From CALINF01 sp039990395 (GTDB taxonomy: Bacteria > Pseudomonadota > Gammaproteobacteria > Pseudomonadales > Halieaceae): a stretch of DNA of 64,000 bases. Position 1 is the first letter of the stretch. The number at the start of each line of letters is the position of its first letter. The DNA is taken from contig JBDXFZ010000146.1 of the NCBI GenBank assembly GCA_039990395.1, positions 186,001-250,000 of the forward strand, given 5' to 3'. This document shows positions 51,991 to 60,750 of this stretch, one piece after another. The translations under genes and the position numbers were made by a program. The notes under the pieces are model-generated. The model did not search any database. It saw only the letters and a program-made list of their open reading frames with translations, and had not been told where the DNA came from.

Positions 51991-53490
51991 ATGAGCATAA
52001 ATTTTAAAGAAAAGGTCAGAAATTGCCTGACCGGACTGGCCGTGTCGGCTGCTGTTGGGTTGGTATCAGGCTTAGCGTTCGCGCAAGAGAGCCAGCCCCA
52101 GCAGATCCTGTTCAAAAATGTGAACGTTTTTGATGGCACCAGTGACAAGCTGGCGACGGGCATGGATGTGCTTGTGACTGGCGATTTGATTGATAAGGTG
52201 GGCAAAGGGCTGTCTGCTGGAGCCGGCTCCACCGTGATCGATGGCAATGGCCGCACCTTGATGCCAGGGCTTATCGATGGTCATGCCCACGTGATGATCA
52301 ACCAGAATTTCAACGTTGTTGAGACCAATATGGATCTCACCGATATCTCTTACAACGCGACCATCGTAATGAAACGCTTCCTCATGGACGGTTTTACGAC
52401 TGTTCGTGATATGGGAGGCCCTGCCTTTGGTTTGGCTAAAGCGCTCGATGATGGTCGGGTAGTTGGCCCACGGCTCTATCCGTCTGGAGGATTCATTTCG
52501 CAGACCTCGGGGCATGGTGATTTTCGAGACAGGGCTGATCCAGGCTTTAGTATCAATGACGCGGGAGACCTGTCTAACTTTGAGCGCATGGGAATCGGCA
52601 TGGTTGCCGACGGCGTACCAGAAGTATTGAAGGCTACTCGTCTGAACCTACGCAACGGCGCCACTCAGATCAAAATTATGGGCGGTGGTGGCGGTTCTTC
52701 TCGTTTCGACCCTATCGATACCACTCAGTACTCAGAAGAAGAGATCTGCGCCATCGTGGAGGCCGCGAAAGACTGGGGTACCTACGTGGCTGCGCACACC
52801 TTCAATGAGCGCGCTATCAACCGCTTGCTAGATTGTGATGTTAAAACCTTTGAGCACGGTTTCTTCATGACAGAAAAGGTGATGAAGCGAATTTCCAAAA
52901 ATGGAGGCTATGTGGTGCCGCAGATGTGGGGCCTTTCACCAGACCTCGCTAAAAACCCATTGATGCCAGCAGATAAGCTGCCCATGGTTGCCAAACTTCA
53001 GGAAGAGTACGGCGATTTCGGCATGAACCTGCTCAAGAACAACGTTAAGGTTGTATTTGCTTCCGACTATGTGGGCGCGTTTGCCGACGCTGAACGTGCG
53101 CGTCGCTATGAGATTTGGTGGCGTACACAGGCATTTGGTAGCAACTTTGAAGTGCTCAAGCAGCTAACGTCTACTGCGGGCGAAATGTTAGCGATGTCGG
53201 GGCCGCGTAATCCCTACAAGTCAGGCCCTCTTGGGTTAGTGAAAGAAGGCGCCTATGCGGATCTGATTCTGGTGGAGGGTAATCCATTAGAGGACATCAC
53301 AGTCATTGGAGGAACCGATAAGTGGTGGACGGCCGAGCCAGAGTACAAGTTGATTCCCTCTATTCATCTGGTGATGAAGGGCGGCAACATCTACCGGAAC
53401 GAGATCACAGGTGAGCTTTCCGAGGCAGCAATCAGCTTCCCGGAAATGAAGTACGAAGGCATTATTAGCGACTACATCCCAGCTAACTAA
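51991..53490 (+). CDS. secreted metal-dependent amidohydrolase, paralogue 2
   Basis: A 499-residue amidohydrolase from the ATG at 51991, seven bases after GGAG. The signal peptide ends at LAFAQ. Metal ligands are seen in LIDGHAHV (about residue 95), GATQIKIMGGGG, CDVKTFEHGFF and FASDYVG. It is about 55 residues longer than paralogue 1, mostly at the C-terminus and an inserted WWTAEPEYKLIPS segment. It shares SQTSGHGDFRDR with the other two. A strong terminator follows. Confidence 0.9.
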   Translation: MSINFKEKVRNCLTGLAVSAAVGLVSGLAFAQESQPQQILFKNVNVFDGTSDKLATGMDVLVTGDLIDKVGKGLSAGAGSTVIDGNGRTLMPGLIDGHAHVMINQNFNVVETNMDLTDISYNATIVMKRFLMDGFTTVRDMGGPAFGLAKALDDGRVVGPRLYPSGGFISQTSGHGDFRDRADPGFSINDAGDLSNFERMGIGMVADGVPEVLKATRLNLRNGATQIKIMGGGGGSSRFDPIDTTQYSEEEICAIVEAAKDWGTYVAAHTFNERAINRLLDCDVKTFEHGFFMTEKVMKRISKNGGYVVPQMWGLSPDLAKNPLMPADKLPMVAKLQEEYGDFGMNLLKNNVKVVFASDYVGAFADAERARRYEIWWRTQAFGSNFEVLKQLTSTAGEMLAMSGPRNPYKSGPLGLVKEGAYADLILVEGNPLEDITVIGGTDKWWTAEPEYKLIPSIHLVMKGGNIYRNEITGELSEAAISFPEMKYEGIISDYIPAN

Positions 53491-53515
53491 CAGGCGTGCT
53501 TTGATTACTCTTTAG

Positions 53516-53547
53516 GCCCCCCGCGATCGGATCCCGGGGGGCTTTCT
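53516..53547 (+). terminator. rho-independent terminator after amidohydrolase 2
   Basis: GCCCCCCG (53516-53523) pairs perfectly with CGGGGGGC (53535-53542) around an 11-base loop, followed by TTTCTATTT. It is 25 bases after the stop codon. Confidence 0.85.
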
Positions 53548-53713
53548 ATTTGGCCTCGAGTGCGTCGCTCTCATCAGAAAAATGGCATAATTCCAGCAGC
53601 ACTTTTGGATAATCCATCGGGCTGAGTGAAAACATCCGGCTTAATCCATTGTAGAGATTTTTCTGATAGATGAAGTGCTCCAATATAACCCTCTGTTTTT
53701 TTAGCGAGTTGAA

Positions 53714-55003
53714 ATGATTGCAATGAAGTCAGGCGCCACTAAATTTGAAATTGTGCCTTTTGCGTTGTTAGCGGCGATTGCGCTGCCAGCTGCTAGTCCT
53801 GCAGTGCAAGCAGAAGATAATCCAACGTTTGGCGGCCCAGATTCTGTCGAAAACACAATAGAGGCAGACCGGGCTGACAAAGGCAGCTTTATAGATTTGG
53901 GTGTATTCGAGTCGTTCGAGCAGTGGCAGAGCTCAATGAAGGAGGATCACGGCTTCAGCTTGGGGATGGATTACTCTTCTGTCACTGTGAACGCCAGTGA
54001 GTCGTTGTCTGGCGCAGACGATTCCGCCAGCAGCGGGATGTTTCGTGTGTTTGGTAGTTGGAATCTCACGGGTGACGGCGTCTCCACATCCGGTGGGATC
54101 GTATACAAACTTGAGCATCGCCATAGCTACGGTGACCCTGCCCCTAGCGACCTTTACATTGGTGGAGTGGGCTACGCAGGTCTTACGGCGCCTCCGTTCA
54201 GTGATCAGGGTGGCCGCTTTACCAACTTGTATTGGCGCCAGAGCATGAACAGCGGTCGTACAGTGGTGCTTGGCGGTTTTCTCGATGCGACTGATTTCTT
54301 CGATGTGTATGGGTTAGCCAGCCCCTGGCTACACTTTATGAACCTGGCCTTCTCTACGGGGTCTGCTGCGACCGATTTACCCAACGATGCCGCACTAGGT
54401 GTTGGTGCGGGTCATCTGTTCGACAATAACGTATATATGATCGGCAGCGTCGTCGATCGCAACTCAGACCCTACCGATATTAGTGAAGGCTTTGATACGT
54501 TCTTTAACGACAATGAGTATTTTTCCAGTATTGAAATCGGGCGCACCAGCTCTCATTCGCGTATTGCGCTGGATAACGTTCACCTGTCGCTGTGGCATGT
54601 GGATTCCCGTGACGAGATCGGGGCACCCGACGGCTGGGGTGCGAATTTCTCCTGGTCACGCTATTACAACAATCAGTTCATGCCGTTCATCCGTGCTGGG
54701 TATACTGATGACAGTGGTTCCCTGCTCGAGAAAAGCGTCAGTGTGGGCTTTGGGTATCAGCCGGACTCTACCACTGAGGCACCGGGCAATTTATTTGGCG
54801 CGGCAGTGAACTGGGGTGAGGTGAACGACTTGTCTTTTGGTCCGGGATTGGATGACCAATACACAGCTGAAGTTTTCTATCGGTGGCAAACCTCCAAGAA
54901 GCTTGCGCTGACAGCGGATATTCAATACTTGAAAGACCCTGCATTGAACCCAGATGAAAGTAGTGTCTACGTGTGGTCGATGCGAGCGCGATTCGCACTG
55001 TAA
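53714..55003 (+). CDS. OprB-like outer-membrane porin
   Basis: A 429-residue beta-barrel protein with a signal peptide ending near VQA (about residue 33). It has many alternating beta-strands (FRVFGSWNLTG, GGIVYKLEHRHSYG, LTADIQYLKDPALNPDESS) and ends in an aromatic/hydrophobic strand (VWSMRARFAL). The terminal LTADIQYLKDPA-type segment is typical of OprB carbohydrate-selective porins. It may admit the substrate of the neighbouring secreted hydrolases. It heads a three-gene operon. Confidence 0.82.
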   Translation: MIAMKSGATKFEIVPFALLAAIALPAASPAVQAEDNPTFGGPDSVENTIEADRADKGSFIDLGVFESFEQWQSSMKEDHGFSLGMDYSSVTVNASESLSGADDSASSGMFRVFGSWNLTGDGVSTSGGIVYKLEHRHSYGDPAPSDLYIGGVGYAGLTAPPFSDQGGRFTNLYWRQSMNSGRTVVLGGFLDATDFFDVYGLASPWLHFMNLAFSTGSAATDLPNDAALGVGAGHLFDNNVYMIGSVVDRNSDPTDISEGFDTFFNDNEYFSSIEIGRTSSHSRIALDNVHLSLWHVDSRDEIGAPDGWGANFSWSRYYNNQFMPFIRAGYTDDSGSLLEKSVSVGFGYQPDSTTEAPGNLFGAAVNWGEVNDLSFGPGLDDQYTAEVFYRWQTSKKLALTADIQYLKDPALNPDESSVYVWSMRARFAL

Positions 55004-55032
55004 GTGGTAACCCAAAATGGGGGAAAAAGAAG

Positions 55033-55434
55033 GTGAAGGTGCTGTTGTTTTTTACCGCAAGTATACTGCTTTCCGCGATATCTTCTTTAGTAACCTGGAA
55101 TCTCTCAAAAAACATCAAGCCCGAGGACCCTGTGTATGTAGTTGGTTCAGTCAGTGTCCATGACGCTGCGCGGCTATCTGAGTATCAGTCAAGAGCGCAG
55201 CCTATTGCGCACGCTGCGGGGGGTTATGCTCCACTTGCAATGGGTTCTCCGACAGTGCTGGAGGGCAGTCTGCCAGCCCCCGGGCATTTTTTTGTAGAAC
55301 GATTTGAGTCCGAAGCGGCATTGCGGAATTTCCTCGAAGCTTTTGAGAATAGCGGCGTAGCGACGTTGAGAGACGAGGTTGCAACGGTACATTTTATGCT
55401 TGCGTTACCTGCATATAGAGGATATCGCGAGTGA
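55033..55434 (+). CDS. DUF1330-like protein with membrane anchor
   Basis: A 133-residue protein read from the GTG at 55033 (another GTG lies at 55039). An N-terminal helix (LLFFTASILLSAISSLVTW) anchors it. The rest resembles the DUF1330 ferredoxin-like fold (DPVYVVGSVSVHDAARLSEYQ, VLEGSLPAPGHFFVERFES, AALRNFLEAF). Its stop overlaps the next start (GTGA). Function unknown. Confidence 0.68.
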   Translation: MKVLLFFTASILLSAISSLVTWNLSKNIKPEDPVYVVGSVSVHDAARLSEYQSRAQPIAHAAGGYAPLAMGSPTVLEGSLPAPGHFFVERFESEAALRNFLEAFENSGVATLRDEVATVHFMLALPAYRGYRE

Positions 55435-56501
55435 AGTGTTTTCTGGTTGGTGCTCTGTTGTTAGTGGTGGGCAATGCTTTCGCAGACTTGGCGCGCGTTA
55501 AGCAACCTGCCCCGGATTTAAATGTGTCGCGCATCGCCTTCGGTTCCTGCGCTTTTCAATCGATGGAGCAGCCTGTTTTTCGTGCTGTAGTAGAGGCGCA
55601 GCCTGACTTGTACCTGTCCCTGGGTGATGCAATCTACGGCGATTACGATATCGCCAACCAGACAGCTTTTGATGTAACCCCGCAGAGTTTACGCAGAGAG
55701 TGGCGAGTGCTCGCAGAAAACCCTGACTGGCAGACGCTTGTAGAGCATGTTCCAGTGATGGCAACTTGGGATAATCATGACTATGGCCACCACAGCGCCG
55801 GTGTAGATTTTCCATTGAAAGCCGAGTCGGAAGAGATTTTTCTGGATTTTTTTGCGGATCCGGTTGCGTCTGAGCGCAGAAAACGCCCCGGAGTTTATAC
55901 TCAGCAACTGTTTAACTCCGAGGGGCGCAAGGTGCAGATTCTTCTGCTCGATACACGCAGTTTTAAGTCTTTGCCTCTGCTTGCAGCGCGACCAGACGGC
56001 GTGGGAGGAAGCCTGGGCAAGTATCTTCCAAATGATGCCCCGGGCGCTACACTTCTCGGCCAAGCACAATGGGATTGGGTGTCCCAACAGATGACTCAAG
56101 AAGTGGATTTGAGGATTATTGCGTCAAGCGGCCAAGTGATAGCGGATCAGAAAGGTATGGATGAGTGGGGCAACTATCCACTAGAGCGCATGCGCTTACT
56201 GGAATTGATTGCTGACAATCCTGCTCCCACTGTTTTACTTAGTGGAAACGTGCATTTCTCGGAAGTGTCGACGCTCATTGTGAGCGAGCGAAGGATAGTT
56301 GAGTTTACATCAAGCGGATTGACTCACACTAATAAGACCTATTCCGCGGTCGAAAATCCCTACCGAATAGCGGGTCCCTATGTGGATGAAAGCTTCGGAC
56401 TCATTGAAATCGATTGGCAGGGCACAGATACTCCAGTAGTTACTCTAAGTGCTATGGCGCTCGATGGGAGTGCCGCGTTCGAACATTGGATGACATTCTA
56501 A
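55431..56501 (+). CDS. PhoD-like metallophosphatase/phosphodiesterase
   Basis: A 356-residue exported enzyme starting at GTG 55431 with a signal peptide (FLVGALLLVVGNAFA). PhoD-type metal ligands are visible as LGDAIYGD, WDNHDYGHH, LDTRSF and LLSGNVHFSE. It would hydrolyse phosphate mono- or diesters in the periplasm. It is the last gene of the porin operon. Confidence 0.88.
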   Translation: MKCFLVGALLLVVGNAFADLARVKQPAPDLNVSRIAFGSCAFQSMEQPVFRAVVEAQPDLYLSLGDAIYGDYDIANQTAFDVTPQSLRREWRVLAENPDWQTLVEHVPVMATWDNHDYGHHSAGVDFPLKAESEEIFLDFFADPVASERRKRPGVYTQQLFNSEGRKVQILLLDTRSFKSLPLLAARPDGVGGSLGKYLPNDAPGATLLGQAQWDWVSQQMTQEVDLRIIASSGQVIADQKGMDEWGNYPLERMRLLELIADNPAPTVLLSGNVHFSEVSTLIVSERRIVEFTSSGLTHTNKTYSAVENPYRIAGPYVDESFGLIEIDWQGTDTPVVTLSAMALDGSAAFEHWMTF

Positions 56502-56648
56502 GCAGATCGATACCGAGTGTGTTTGCTTGAATATGGTTTATAGGGCTTTACTTTGAAGCGCTGACTCGCCATTTTCCTTAAATAACAAGTTCCTTTTTTC
56601 TGTACTAGTTCAGACTCAAGATCTAATCAACGAAAGTTTAGGTCCGCT

Positions 56649-58013
56649 ATGTACACGTCCCGCTATATTGTTCTTCTGTTACTGTTTATTTTTACCCCTT
56701 CCGCATTGGCTGATGATCGGTCGGTACTCTTTCGCAATGTTAATGTATTCGATGGAGTCCACGAAAAACTGCGCAGCAATGCCTATGTGCTAGTAGCCGG
56801 TAACAAGATAGTTCAGGTGAGCGATGAACCCATTGTCGCGCCGGAAGGAGCCCAGATAGTAGAGGGAGAGAGTCGCACTCTCATGCCTGGAATGATCGAC
56901 GTGCACACACACTTGGCTATTACAACATCTTTAAGTGAGATTCACGGCTACATCACGCCAGAAGAAAATGCTATACGCACGACGGTGATAGCTCGGGACT
57001 TTTTGGCGGATGGATTTACAACAGTGCGCGATGTTGGTGGGAGTACATTTGCACTGAAGAAGAGTATCGATGAAGAGTTAATCCCCGGACCGCGTATATA
57101 TCCTTCAGGAGCGTTCCTTTCCCAGACATCGGGCCATGGTGACTTTCGCACGCCGGCAGAACCTCATCCTGCGACAGGCCACATCGATGCCGGTCATCGA
57201 TTGGGTATGGGCATTGTCGCGGACGGAAAGACAGAGGTGTATCGCGCAGTCCGGGAGAACCTGCGTAAAGGCGCAACCCAGATAAAGATGATGGGAAGTG
57301 GGGGCGCGGGTTCGGATTTTGACCCGATCGATTCTCTGCAATATCAACCAGAGGAACAGAAAGCAGCCGTAGCGGCAGCCAAAGATTGGGGTACTTATAT
57401 AACTGCGCATCTGTTGGACGATCGTGCTATTGATCGAGCCCTTGATTCTGGTGTCATGTGTGTGGATCACGGCTTAATGATTCGCGAGGGGTCAGTCAAA
57501 AAGCTGGTAAAAAACGGAGCGTTCCTCGCTCCTCAGTTCAATGCTTTGTCGCCGCGTCTGCTTGAGTTCCCCGGCCTGAATCCATCCAATATTGAGAAGA
57601 TAAGGATTGGTCAGCTTGAAATGGAACCCCTCGTCCCTCTGATCAAAAAGTACAAGCCGAAAGTGCCGTTTGCGGTCGATGCGTTTGGCCCCCCTGCGAA
57701 TCATATTCGCCAGCGACGTTTCGAGTTGTATCACGTGGCAGAATTGTTTGGCAATTTTGAGACTTTACGGCGCGCCACGTCTGTATCTGCTGAGCTCGTG
57801 GCCTTGTCAGGGCCGCGCAATCCCTACGGCAAGCTTGGTGTCATTGAGGAGGGTGCCCTTGCGGACATTTTGTTGATTGATGGCAATCCATTGGAAGATA
57901 TCAGTTTGGTTGGTGCGGACCCGCTCTGGTGGGATGCCGGTACAGCGGAGATCGAAACGATGCCGTTCGTCATGAAGGATGGCAAGATTTTCCGCAATAC
58001 GCTCGACCCGTAG
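56649..58013 (+). CDS. secreted metal-dependent amidohydrolase, paralogue 3
   Basis: A 454-residue amidohydrolase with a signal peptide (IVLLLLFIFTPSALA). Metal ligands are in MIDVHTHLAI (about residue 83), GATQIKMMGSGG and VDHGLM. The usual catalytic SD segment reads AVDAFG, retaining the Asp. It shares SQTSGHGDFR and the closing ILLIDGNPLEDI with the other two secreted paralogues. It stands 147 bases after the PhoD-like gene. Confidence 0.9.
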   Translation: MYTSRYIVLLLLFIFTPSALADDRSVLFRNVNVFDGVHEKLRSNAYVLVAGNKIVQVSDEPIVAPEGAQIVEGESRTLMPGMIDVHTHLAITTSLSEIHGYITPEENAIRTTVIARDFLADGFTTVRDVGGSTFALKKSIDEELIPGPRIYPSGAFLSQTSGHGDFRTPAEPHPATGHIDAGHRLGMGIVADGKTEVYRAVRENLRKGATQIKMMGSGGAGSDFDPIDSLQYQPEEQKAAVAAAKDWGTYITAHLLDDRAIDRALDSGVMCVDHGLMIREGSVKKLVKNGAFLAPQFNALSPRLLEFPGLNPSNIEKIRIGQLEMEPLVPLIKKYKPKVPFAVDAFGPPANHIRQRRFELYHVAELFGNFETLRRATSVSAELVALSGPRNPYGKLGVIEEGALADILLIDGNPLEDISLVGADPLWWDAGTAEIETMPFVMKDGKIFRNTLDP

Positions 58014-58209
58014 CTTGCACGGGAGCAGTGCTGAGCCCCCAGCCCGCTTGATATGGCGTTGGGGTGGCAGGCCACGAATTGACTGCTCTATCCCAAAATT
58101 AGCAATCCCCAACAAACCTGTAGATGACAAGCGAAGTGCCCTTAATGTCTTTTACAGGTCTGTTGTAGTGTCGCAATCTTGTGGCTACTGAAAACGATTG
58201 GACGGCGTG

Positions 58210-60591
58210 ATGGCAGATCAAAGTTTTGGAGATTCACATTATGTTCCCACCTGCAGTCACTGGGGGAACTATAAAGTAGAGACGGATGGTGAAAAGCTGC
58301 TGTCCGTTGAAGCCTATGCCGTGGATAGGGAAGAGTCGCCTATCGGTCAGTCTTTACTTGATGCATTAGATGAAGGCGCTCGAGTGCCATGTCCCATGGT
58401 GCGTGCAGGCTATCTGGAAAAGGGCAGAGACAGTGACGGCGCAGGCCGTGGCTCGGAACCTTTTGTTCCTGTCTCTTGGGAGACGGCATTGAACCTTGCT
58501 GCCGATGCCTTTCGCGGTACCTACGCTGACTACGGCCCTGATGCGATATACGGCAGTTCGTATGGCTGGGCGAGTGCTGGTCGGTTTCACCATGCGCAGA
58601 GTCAGGTACATCGTTTTCTTAAGCTCGCTGGCGGCTATGTAGACTCGGTGAATACATACTCGAGCGCAGCGGCCGAGGTGATTATGGCGCGCATCGTGGG
58701 TATGCCATTCCTTAAGCTCGTCCGTGAGGCGCCGACGCCGTCGGAAGTGGCGAGTCATTCCAAGACTATGGTGCTTTTTGGCGGCGCAGCCATTAAGAAC
58801 GCGCAGGTGAATGCAGGTGGTATTGGAAGCCATTCTGCTCGGGAACAGTTGCGCTTGCTTAAAGAGGCGGGTGTTCGTGTTGTCAATGTCAGTCCCGTGC
58901 GAGATGACGTACTGGATGAGCTAGACGCACACTGGTGGCCGTGTCGGCCGGGCTCCGATGTGGCGATCATGTTGGGGCTTGCGCACACGTTGGTTGTCGA
59001 AGGCCTGCACGATCAGGCGTTTTTGGACAAATACACCGTAGGCTTTGACAAATTCTTACCCTATCTTCTGGGTACGCAAGACGGTCAACCCAAGGATGCA
59101 GATTGGGCATCTTCGCTGAGCGAGATACCCGCTGCCGACATACGGGAACTGGCCCTGCGGCTGGGGCAGGACCGTAGCGTTCTCGGTATCAGTTGGTCGC
59201 TGCAGCGTCAGATTTTTGGCGAGCAGCCGTACTGGATGATCACCACCTTGGGTGCCATGCTTGGCCATATGGGGGTGCCCGGCGCAGGTATTGGTTATGG
59301 CTACGGCTGCATCCATAACATGGGGTTTGGAGGTAGGCGCATACCCAACTACAAAATGGGTGCGCTTGGTATGGAAATCGGTGAGCGCTCTACGCCGACC
59401 AATGCTTTCATCCCTGTAGCTCGACACGCAGACATGTTGAACCATCCTGGTGAAACGTTTCGCTATAACGGGCAGACGCTCACTTATCCCGATATCAAGC
59501 TAATCTATTGGGCGGGCGGAAATCCGTTTCATCATCACCAGGATCTGAACGCGCTGCGACAGGCTTGGAGTAAGCCAGAGACTATTATCGTTAATGAGGC
59601 TTTCTGGACAGCTTCGGCTCGGCATGCAGATATTGTGTTTCCATGCACTACTATGCTGGAACGCAATGATGTAGGCGGAAGTAGCTATGATGTTTACTTG
59701 TCTCCGATGCGACAGGTTGTGCCCCCGTTTAAACAAGCCCGCAGTGACTTTGATATATTTTCGGGGCTGTCAGTCCGGCTGGGCTTTGAGAGCGAATTTA
59801 CTGAAGGTCGCAGTGAAATGCAGTGGGTGGAGAAAATCTACGACGACACGCGTGATAACGCGGCTGTTCAAGGTGTTGATCTGCCCGACTTCGACACTTT
59901 TTGGCAGGGTGAGCAGGTTTCGGTTGCAAGCCAGTTGCCCGATGCGGAATATACTCTTGAACGATTTCGGCGAGATCCCGATGCGTATCCTCTCGACACA
60001 CCCTCGGGCAAAATAGAGATCTATTCAGATGTTATAGCCAGTTTCGACTACGAGGACTGCAGTGGGCACCCCCGCTGGTATCCGCGAGCGGAGTGGTTGG
60101 GTAGTGATCGCGCTGAGATCTTTCCTCTGCATATGATCTCCAACCAGCCACGTACGCAGCTACACAGCCAGTTCGATCATGCGACCCTGAGTCGTAAGCG
60201 TAAGATCAAGGGACGAGAGCGAGCACGTTTGAATCCGGCAGACGCTATGGTCAGAGGGATTGCAGATGGCGATATTGTAAGGGTGTTCAATGATCGCGGT
60301 GCTTGTCTTGCTGGCGTAGAACTGTCTGATCACATTCGTTCGCAAGTAATAGAGCTACCTACAGGTGCCTGGTTTGACCCTCAACAGGTAGCGGATGAGG
60401 ATCTGGAAGTACATGGAAACCCAAATGCAGTAACGCCAGACGTAGGGACATCATCACTTGCTCAGGGGTGCAGTGCGCATAGTTGCCTGGTACAGGTTGA
60501 GAAGTACACAGGCGAGTTACCTGCAGTTTCGGTCTTCAATCAGCCGGAGACGGTCCATGACACTGGCACGCACGTTCACGCAGGGGAGTGA
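58210..60591 (+). CDS. molybdopterin oxidoreductase, biotin/DMSO sulfoxide reductase type
   Basis: A 793-residue molybdoenzyme from the ATG at 58210 (TTG and GTG codons just upstream are alternatives). It has no twin-arginine signal and no N-terminal Fe-S cysteines, so it is cytoplasmic and BisC-like. The segment YGSSYGWASAGRFHHAQ contains the SYGW motif where this family carries its serine molybdenum ligand. Cofactor-binding segments GGAAIKNAQVNAGG, GGNPFHHHQDLN and the C-terminal HGNPNAVTPDVGTS are conserved. It probably reduces an S- or N-oxide, or oxidises an unknown compound. Confidence 0.88.
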   Translation: MADQSFGDSHYVPTCSHWGNYKVETDGEKLLSVEAYAVDREESPIGQSLLDALDEGARVPCPMVRAGYLEKGRDSDGAGRGSEPFVPVSWETALNLAADAFRGTYADYGPDAIYGSSYGWASAGRFHHAQSQVHRFLKLAGGYVDSVNTYSSAAAEVIMARIVGMPFLKLVREAPTPSEVASHSKTMVLFGGAAIKNAQVNAGGIGSHSAREQLRLLKEAGVRVVNVSPVRDDVLDELDAHWWPCRPGSDVAIMLGLAHTLVVEGLHDQAFLDKYTVGFDKFLPYLLGTQDGQPKDADWASSLSEIPAADIRELALRLGQDRSVLGISWSLQRQIFGEQPYWMITTLGAMLGHMGVPGAGIGYGYGCIHNMGFGGRRIPNYKMGALGMEIGERSTPTNAFIPVARHADMLNHPGETFRYNGQTLTYPDIKLIYWAGGNPFHHHQDLNALRQAWSKPETIIVNEAFWTASARHADIVFPCTTMLERNDVGGSSYDVYLSPMRQVVPPFKQARSDFDIFSGLSVRLGFESEFTEGRSEMQWVEKIYDDTRDNAAVQGVDLPDFDTFWQGEQVSVASQLPDAEYTLERFRRDPDAYPLDTPSGKIEIYSDVIASFDYEDCSGHPRWYPRAEWLGSDRAEIFPLHMISNQPRTQLHSQFDHATLSRKRKIKGRERARLNPADAMVRGIADGDIVRVFNDRGACLAGVELSDHIRSQVIELPTGAWFDPQQVADEDLEVHGNPNAVTPDVGTSSLAQGCSAHSCLVQVEKYTGELPAVSVFNQPETVHDTGTHVHAGE

Positions 60592-60750
60592 GACACAAAC
60601 TTGCTCCTTAACGTGTCGCTGTCGATGTGGCTGGTGGGTTGAATGGCGTCATTGATAGAGCTTCGCTGGTGAGAAATGTGAACAGAGGAGAAAACAGCCG
60701 CGACTGAATCTCCCCAATATCCTGCTAGCTATCAGGCCCTGCTTTCTATG

